Below are positions 59,901-60,000 of a stretch of 60,000 bases of DNA, piece by piece (the stretch's first letter is position 1; each line of letters starts with the position of its first letter). The notes beneath the pieces are model-generated. The model worked only from the letters and a program-made list of their open reading frames with translations, searched no databases and was not told the DNA's origin. A program made the position numbers and the translations under genes. The stretch comes from Lineus longissimus (lineage: Eukaryota > Nemertea > Pilidiophora > Heteronemertea > Lineidae). The stretch is from contig NC_088317.1 of assembly GCF_910592395.1 (NCBI RefSeq), forward strand, positions 2,544,001 through 2,604,000, written 5' to 3'.

Positions 59901-60000
59901 CCTGCGGAACGTAAGAGACATGGAACTTGTCTCCTACACGCTCTACGTGGGGTTGGACGGGATGGCCAGTTGGACCAGCAATCTTCACGTCCATGTCAGC
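50750..60000 (-). CDS. Filamin (jitterbug/FLN-2-like), 3' part of gene
   Basis: Filamins are actin cross-linkers and scaffolds: an N-terminal actin-binding region, then many Ig-like repeats. The window holds the last repeats and the stop codon; the 5' part lies beyond 60,000. Exons: 59850-60000 (continues), 59364-59510, 56600-58585, 56201-56326, 55021-55164, 53521-53664, 52896-53174, 52545-52649, 52033-52209, 51539-51688, 51206-51373, 50750-50988. Every intron is phase 1, and apart from the 55,021-55,164 exon every junction cuts a Gly codon. Six repeats are visible (the first partial), with signatures such as AGPG, VKYGGEHVPGSPF and VKWSGDHVPGSPF. The tail after the last repeat (DTQEELERYLAEHG...AEI) differs from the vertebrate FLN end and recalls jitterbug-type filamins; that is from memory, so I give no symbol. 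Two exons are probable splice cassettes inside one Ig repeat. Confidence 0.94.
51206..51373 (-). CDS. Filamin exon, start of the last Ig repeat
   Basis: It encodes SPFVLKVSGAPDASKVRVTG, PGVESGILANFRSRFICETR and GAGAGQLTVRIRGPKG. Confidence 0.96.
51539..51688 (-). CDS. Filamin exon, strands C-F of the penultimate repeat
   Basis: It encodes ELTAHCMGPHKVGYCELFDH, DGTFTLNVKPQELGRHVLQV and KYGGEHVPG. This is a textbook filamin repeat half. Confidence 0.96.
51843..51955 (-). pseudogene. Two decayed partial copies of the filamin exon at 52,033-52,209
   Basis: The plus-strand word GATGCCCATCTTGAGG from the exon (about 52,081) recurs at about 51,860, with CCCATCTTGAGG again at about 51,911. On the minus strand, copy 1 (51,843-51,907) reads DDAEAICSG, a stop, then DLKMGIVGKEIK. 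Copy 2 (51,908-51,955) reads DVAKVICSRDGLKMG, then a stop. The source exon reads DAAKVICTGEGLKMGIISKEIK. Both copies carry stops and have no splice sites matching the exon, so they are relics of tandem exon duplication. Confidence 0.82.
52033..52209 (-). CDS. Filamin exon with SPFKVTV and start of next repeat
   Basis: It encodes AYLLNIHWSERQVRGSPFKV, DAAKVICTGEGLKMGIISKE and TRRAGPG. The middle of this exon (DAAKVICTGEG...ISKEIK) has two decayed copies in the following intron. Confidence 0.95.
52545..52649 (-). CDS. Filamin exon, strands C-E of a repeat
   Basis: Short exon encoding KPHVHMTGVKADVEVKMTSL and YKCTYVPLIPG. Phase 1 at both ends. Confidence 0.93.
52896..53174 (-). CDS. Filamin exon spanning two Ig repeats
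   Basis: It encodes TLSSKVVDPNGVV, YLVFTPRTEGQHEIDIYYDN, then DHSKVILIGQGLKEARV, finishing at SQAGPG. The first repeat is unusual in having RLPRMPI where most have IPGSPF. Confidence 0.95.
53521..53664 (-). CDS. Filamin exon: SPY strand G and start of next Ig repeat
   Basis: It encodes SPYQSNVIDIHKVSITGWAT and EEKRIHFDTKNAGPG. SPYxxxV is the last strand of the interrupted repeat; HKVSITG opens the next repeat and NAGPG ends its B strand. Confidence 0.95.
53665..55020. other. Filamin intron with repeat array
   Basis: Apart from the 115-bp triple repeat I see nothing but ordinary AT-rich intronic sequence. If the cassette acts as a terminal exon, its 3' UTR would lie here. Confidence 0.5.
54310..54655. 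repeat. 115-bp tandem repeat, three copies, in a filamin intron
   Basis: Copies start at 54,310, 54,425 and 54,540 with AGGTGAAAGCTAAGGCTTAC and are almost identical through GACAAGAAGAATGAACAAG. The array lies between the cassette exon and the exon at 53,521-53,664. Confidence 0.97.
55021..55164 (-). CDS. Probable 48-residue filamin cassette exon
   Basis: Between an AATTTCAG acceptor and a weak GTAGGG donor lies a 144-bp phase-1/phase-1 segment encoding ESRSSGLYDEVDYESRNTVT, KTVTTTEYLQSESSQSNDHD and IYSVVNKQ. It falls exactly between NIP and SPY of one Ig repeat. Inclusion replaces the conserved Gly of IPGSP by a Glu at one end and an Arg at the other, and extends the F-G loop by 48 residues. 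YDEV and YLQS could be SH2-type sites if phosphorylated (inference). If the weak donor is not used, the frame runs on to TAA at 54,986-54,988 and the exon would be an alternative 3' terminal exon. Confidence 0.6.
55165..56200. other. Filamin intron, nothing further recognised
   Basis: About 1 kb without coding signal. The ORF at 55,553-55,747 is a short hydrophobic chance frame. Confidence 0.5.
56201..56326 (-). CDS. Filamin exon, second half of the interrupted Ig repeat
   Basis: It encodes PNSIAKHTVRPLGEGKFRVA, YIPVEVGVYCIHIKW and NGKNIP before a GTAACC donor. These are strands D to F of the repeat whose A-C strands are in the exon at 59,364-59,510. Confidence 0.95.
56600..58585 (-). CDS. 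Giant symmetric filamin exon, about 662 residues of low-complexity repeats
   Basis: One uninterrupted frame of 1986 bp between a CCCTACAG acceptor and a GTGAGT donor, phase 1 at both ends. It contains no filamin Ig fold. In order: a His/Lys-rich start (YQSLPHHSKLHHQEPHH); an Arg-Ser/Ser-Pro region (RSRSKSP, SRSPSPRRSRSPEK, SRSPSPR) with many proline-directed phospho-sites (residues ~77-130); about five modules of the type RPVSPFRNxxVxEYVPE, some followed by W(V/I)KV (~215-435); a His/acid region with VVEHHEVVEHHEVV-like periodicity (~458-517); and SPRIVVEHHxRQPSP copies near the end. It interrupts an Ig repeat between VQVDG and PNSIAKH. Skipping it restores that repeat in frame, so it is probably alternatively spliced. 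An upstream or downstream first-exon role is unlikely because both ends have good splice sites. Confidence 0.88.
58586..59363. other. Filamin intron upstream of the giant exon
   Basis: A 778-base intron with no repeat or coding signal. It may hold splicing regulators for the giant exon; I recognised no specific motif. A GA-rich tract lies at about 58,590-58,680. Confidence 0.45.
59364..59510 (-). CDS. Filamin exon, end of one Ig repeat and start of the next
   Basis: It encodes MPIVHIVQGGEEKIHAEGVG (end of one repeat, start of the next) and STFVVDTHQARGDMLVQVD, which reaches the end of strand C. The final split Gly completes VDG, the usual VxVDGP turn before strand D. The rest of the repeat is found only in the exon at 56,201-56,326. 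Confidence 0.93.
59850..60000 (-). CDS. Filamin exon, partial Ig repeat (runs off the window)
   Basis: It encodes ADMDVKIAGPTGHPV, FHVSYVPQEPGKYQIFITYG and GVALDG. The YVPQEPGKY segment is the E-F part of a filamin Ig repeat. The donor GTTAGT splits a Gly codon. The 5' end lies outside the window. Confidence 0.93.

Noticed and set aside
50750-60000. Reading the giant exon as a separate intronless gene
   Set aside because: Good acceptor and donor with matching phase 1 on both sides, and its frame starts without an ATG; it joins cleanly to filamin exons.

Overview
This is a eukaryotic (animal) genomic window: genes are split by GT-AG introns, are interspersed with minisatellites and mobile-element sequence, and encode metazoan proteins. 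The two recognisable genes are PEX1 and a filamin whose C-terminus recalls the jitterbug/FLN-2 type of invertebrate filamin rather than vertebrate FLNA. That points to an invertebrate bilaterian; the sequence alone does not let me name the phylum.

Layout. 1-34,278 holds no gene I can support. It has short duplications, minisatellites, hairpins, an interspersed repeat, a few patches that look like cis-regulatory DNA, and two weak ORF candidates. 34,279-42,744 (minus) is a complete PEX1, 15 coding exons and 1258 residues, with both AAA+ modules intact. 43,485-47,401 is a composite mobile element bounded by 32-bp inverted repeats and built of tandem units of about 1.06 kb. 47,402-50,749 is AT-rich DNA with the filamin 3' UTR at its upper end. 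50,750 to beyond 60,000 (minus) is the 3' part of a filamin gene.

Main discovery candidate. In the filamin gene, a single 1986-bp exon (56,600-58,585) encodes about 662 residues of SR/SP-, His- and Pro-rich sequence with its own internal repeats. It sits in the C-D loop of one filamin Ig repeat. Both flanking introns are phase 1 and cut a Gly codon, so skipping the exon rebuilds a canonical Ig repeat in frame. A second symmetric exon (55,021-55,164) would add a 48-residue Tyr/Ser/Thr-rich segment to the F-G loop of the same Ig repeat. One Ig domain therefore seems able to carry two optional insertions, a likely splice-controlled switch in filamin structure.

A second theme is local exon duplication followed by decay. 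PEX1 exon 10 has a relic in intron 9 with a frame-breaking insertion and a Walker A Lys-to-Asn change. A filamin exon has two decayed partial copies in the next intron. A short stretch like PEX1 exon 7 lies in intron 6. PEX1 and filamin are unrelated in function (peroxisomal import receptor recycling; actin cross-linking and scaffolding) and simply lie in the same orientation, separated by the mobile element.
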